NCBI GenBank assembly: GCA_049472395.1
Contig: JBLIRR010000030.1
Span: 1 to 64,000 of the forward strand
Origin: JBLIRR01 sp049472395
GTDB taxonomy: Bacteria > SZUA-182 > DTGQ01 > JBLIRR01
Length of the DNA: 64,000 nucleotides
Direction: 5' to 3'
The position numbers and the translations under genes were made by a program. The notes below the pieces were generated by a model. That model had not been told where the DNA came from, did not search any database, and worked only from the letters and a program-made list of their open reading frames with translations. Positions 63,115-64,000 of this stretch are shown piece by piece; positions within the stretch are counted from its first letter, which is position 1, and every line of letters starts with the position of its first letter.

Positions 63115-64000
63115 GGATATGCAGAAAATTGGAGGAGGGTGCACGCATTTTTTAGGATTGGCCCGATGCTTACAGGACATGGGATTAACTTTGAAGATCC
63201 TTATCCCAGGATATCGCCCATATTCAGGGAAATTCTATGGACTACCGGTTTATCGAGTGCCAACTTTGAAAAAAGGCTATGCGGGCTACCTCCTCTTTGA
63301 ACTTCTTTGCATCCCTTTTTTTACAGTGACTTGTATTTTCTTCCGACCTGATGTGATCTATGGTCGTATTGCATTGATCCACTGTTTTCCTCTAATTCTG
63401 GCAAAGATACTCGGAATCCCTTATATACTCGAGCAGAATGGTATTGCTGAAGAGGAATATAAGCTACGTGGATTCCCAAAATTCCTTAACAAACTTCTAG
63501 TTTATATCAATAAAATCAACCTATGCTTTGCTACTAAAATCCGGGTGGTTACTCCTGGCATTCAAGCTGGACTTATTTCACGCTATGGAGTCCCTTCCGA
63601 AAAGTGTTTTATTATCTCAAATGGAGCAGATACATCATTGTTTCGCCCCATACCTATTGAAAAAGCCCGTAAGCAGGTCTCGTTCGATAAAGATTTATTC
63701 TATATTGGATTTGTTGGATCATTTGCACCATGGCAGGGGCTCACGCAACTTTTGGAAGCATTTAGTCTTGTTCGACAGACATATGCTACTGGTATTAAAA
63801 TCGTATTGGTTGGAGATGGTGAAGAGGAACTTAGACTTAGAGAACTAGTAATTGAAAAACAGCTCGCTAATTTGGTTGAGTTTAGAGGAAGAGTAGACCA
63901 TGAACTCATACCTTATTACATTAATGCATTTGACTTGTGCTATATCCAAAAACAAGGGCTTTCATTTGGATTTTCACCACTTAAGCTTTACGAATATATG
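63089..64000 (+). CDS. GT4-family glycosyltransferase, cut by window end
   Basis: Begins at ATG 63089 with a strong GGAGG 5 bases upstream and overlaps the Wzy-like gene by 26 bases. The first 304 residues are visible: MKILYYTTEDMQKIGGGCTH, ICFFRPDVIYGRIALIH-like segment (FFRPDVIYGRIA), VRVVTPG-type and SRYGVPSEKCFIISNGADTS, then FVGSFAPWQGLTQLLEAF and VLVGDGEEELRLREL, the C-terminal donor lobe of GT-B GT4 enzymes (RGRVDHELIPYY). The catalytic ExxxxxxxE is still ahead. It continues past 64000. Confidence 0.88.
   Translation, partial: MKILYYTTEDMQKIGGGCTHFLGLARCLQDMGLTLKILIPGYRPYSGKFYGLPVYRVPTLKKGYAGYLLFELLCIPFFTVTCIFFRPDVIYGRIALIHCFPLILAKILGIPYILEQNGIAEEEYKLRGFPKFLNKLLVYINKINLCFATKIRVVTPGIQAGLISRYGVPSEKCFIISNGADTSLFRPIPIEKARKQVSFDKDLFYIGFVGSFAPWQGLTQLLEAFSLVRQTYATGIKIVLVGDGEEELRLRELVIEKQLANLVEFRGRVDHELIPYYINAFDLCYIQKQGLSFGFSPLKLYEYM

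Noticed and set aside
1..64000. CRISPR arrays, rRNA or tRNA genes, riboswitches
   Set aside because: No regularly spaced repeats, and no recognisable rRNA, cloverleaf or known riboswitch core was seen by eye.

Overview
The window looks like the surface-glycan (O-antigen, capsule or glycoprotein-glycan) region of an uncultured, AT-rich Gram-negative bacterium. The evidence is the content: Kdo-type and NeuB/NeuA-type sugar-acid genes, a WecA/WbpL-type polyprenyl-phosphate sugar transferase, a PglK/MsbA-like ABC exporter, a Wzy-like membrane protein, a membrane-bound CapD/WbpM-type dehydratase, many sugar methyltransferases, acetyltransferases and aminotransferases, and several LIC-type (Leptospira-like) carbohydrate proteins. 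I cannot name the species. I saw no rRNA or tRNA gene, no CRISPR array and no intact transposase.

Layout. 1-1500: wreck of a chromosomal integron (two attC-like palindromes, one cassette gene and a stop- and frameshift-ridden integron integrase). 1527-10468 (minus): eight-gene unit with a KdsB-like cytidylyltransferase, HpaI-type aldolase, SIS isomerase, Gfo/Idh oxidoreductase, two methyltransferases and two large glycosyl-transfer-like proteins. 10780-19204 (plus, from a near-consensus sigma70 promoter): KdnB/KdnA-like pair, NeuD-like protein, epimerase, NeuB, GNAT, DegT aminotransferase, TIM-barrel isomerase, NeuA. 19210-38040 (minus): ABC exporter, SpsF/PseF-like cytidylyltransferase, PseH-like GNAT, PIG-L deacetylase, PseG, then an acyl-carrier/ligase/methyltransferase/aminomutase set and a second NeuB-family synthase. 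38163-42479 (plus): radical SAM, epimerase, sulfotransferase-like, TIGR04372-like glycosyltransferase. 42481-54089 (minus): WecA-like transferase, PseB, a PIN-PseC fusion, RfaE2-like and permuted HldE-like proteins, two radical SAM proteins, a split transketolase and a methyltransferase. 54894-59158 (plus): three near-identical archaeal-type ATPase genes interleaved with broken toxin-antitoxin genes. 59695-64000 (plus): CapD/WbpM-like dehydratase, Wzy-like protein, and a glycosyltransferase cut by the window edge.

How it may work together. PseB, PseC, PseH and PseG, with a NeuB-family synthase and a cytidylyltransferase, give a nearly complete pseudaminic-acid-type route spread over two minus-strand units. 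A second NeuB plus NeuA indicates another nonulosonic acid, and the KdsB-like protein with KdnA/KdnB-like enzymes suggests a third, possibly 8-amino-Kdo-like, acid. Lipid-linked assembly would start at the WecA-like enzyme, with export by the ABC flippase and polymerisation by the Wzy-like protein.

The most unusual non-coding signal is a roughly 25-bp motif with core GCGGAGCTATAT. It occurs four times, only in untranslated leaders and always pointing towards the downstream genes. It recalls the ops element that recruits RfaH to polysaccharide operons. Other unusual items are a MITE-like 76-bp palindrome flanked by 9-bp direct repeats with a decayed second copy, the PIN-PseC fusion with a G7 run at its junction, and mosaic tandem ATPase genes. 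All assignments come from reading the sequence without database searches.
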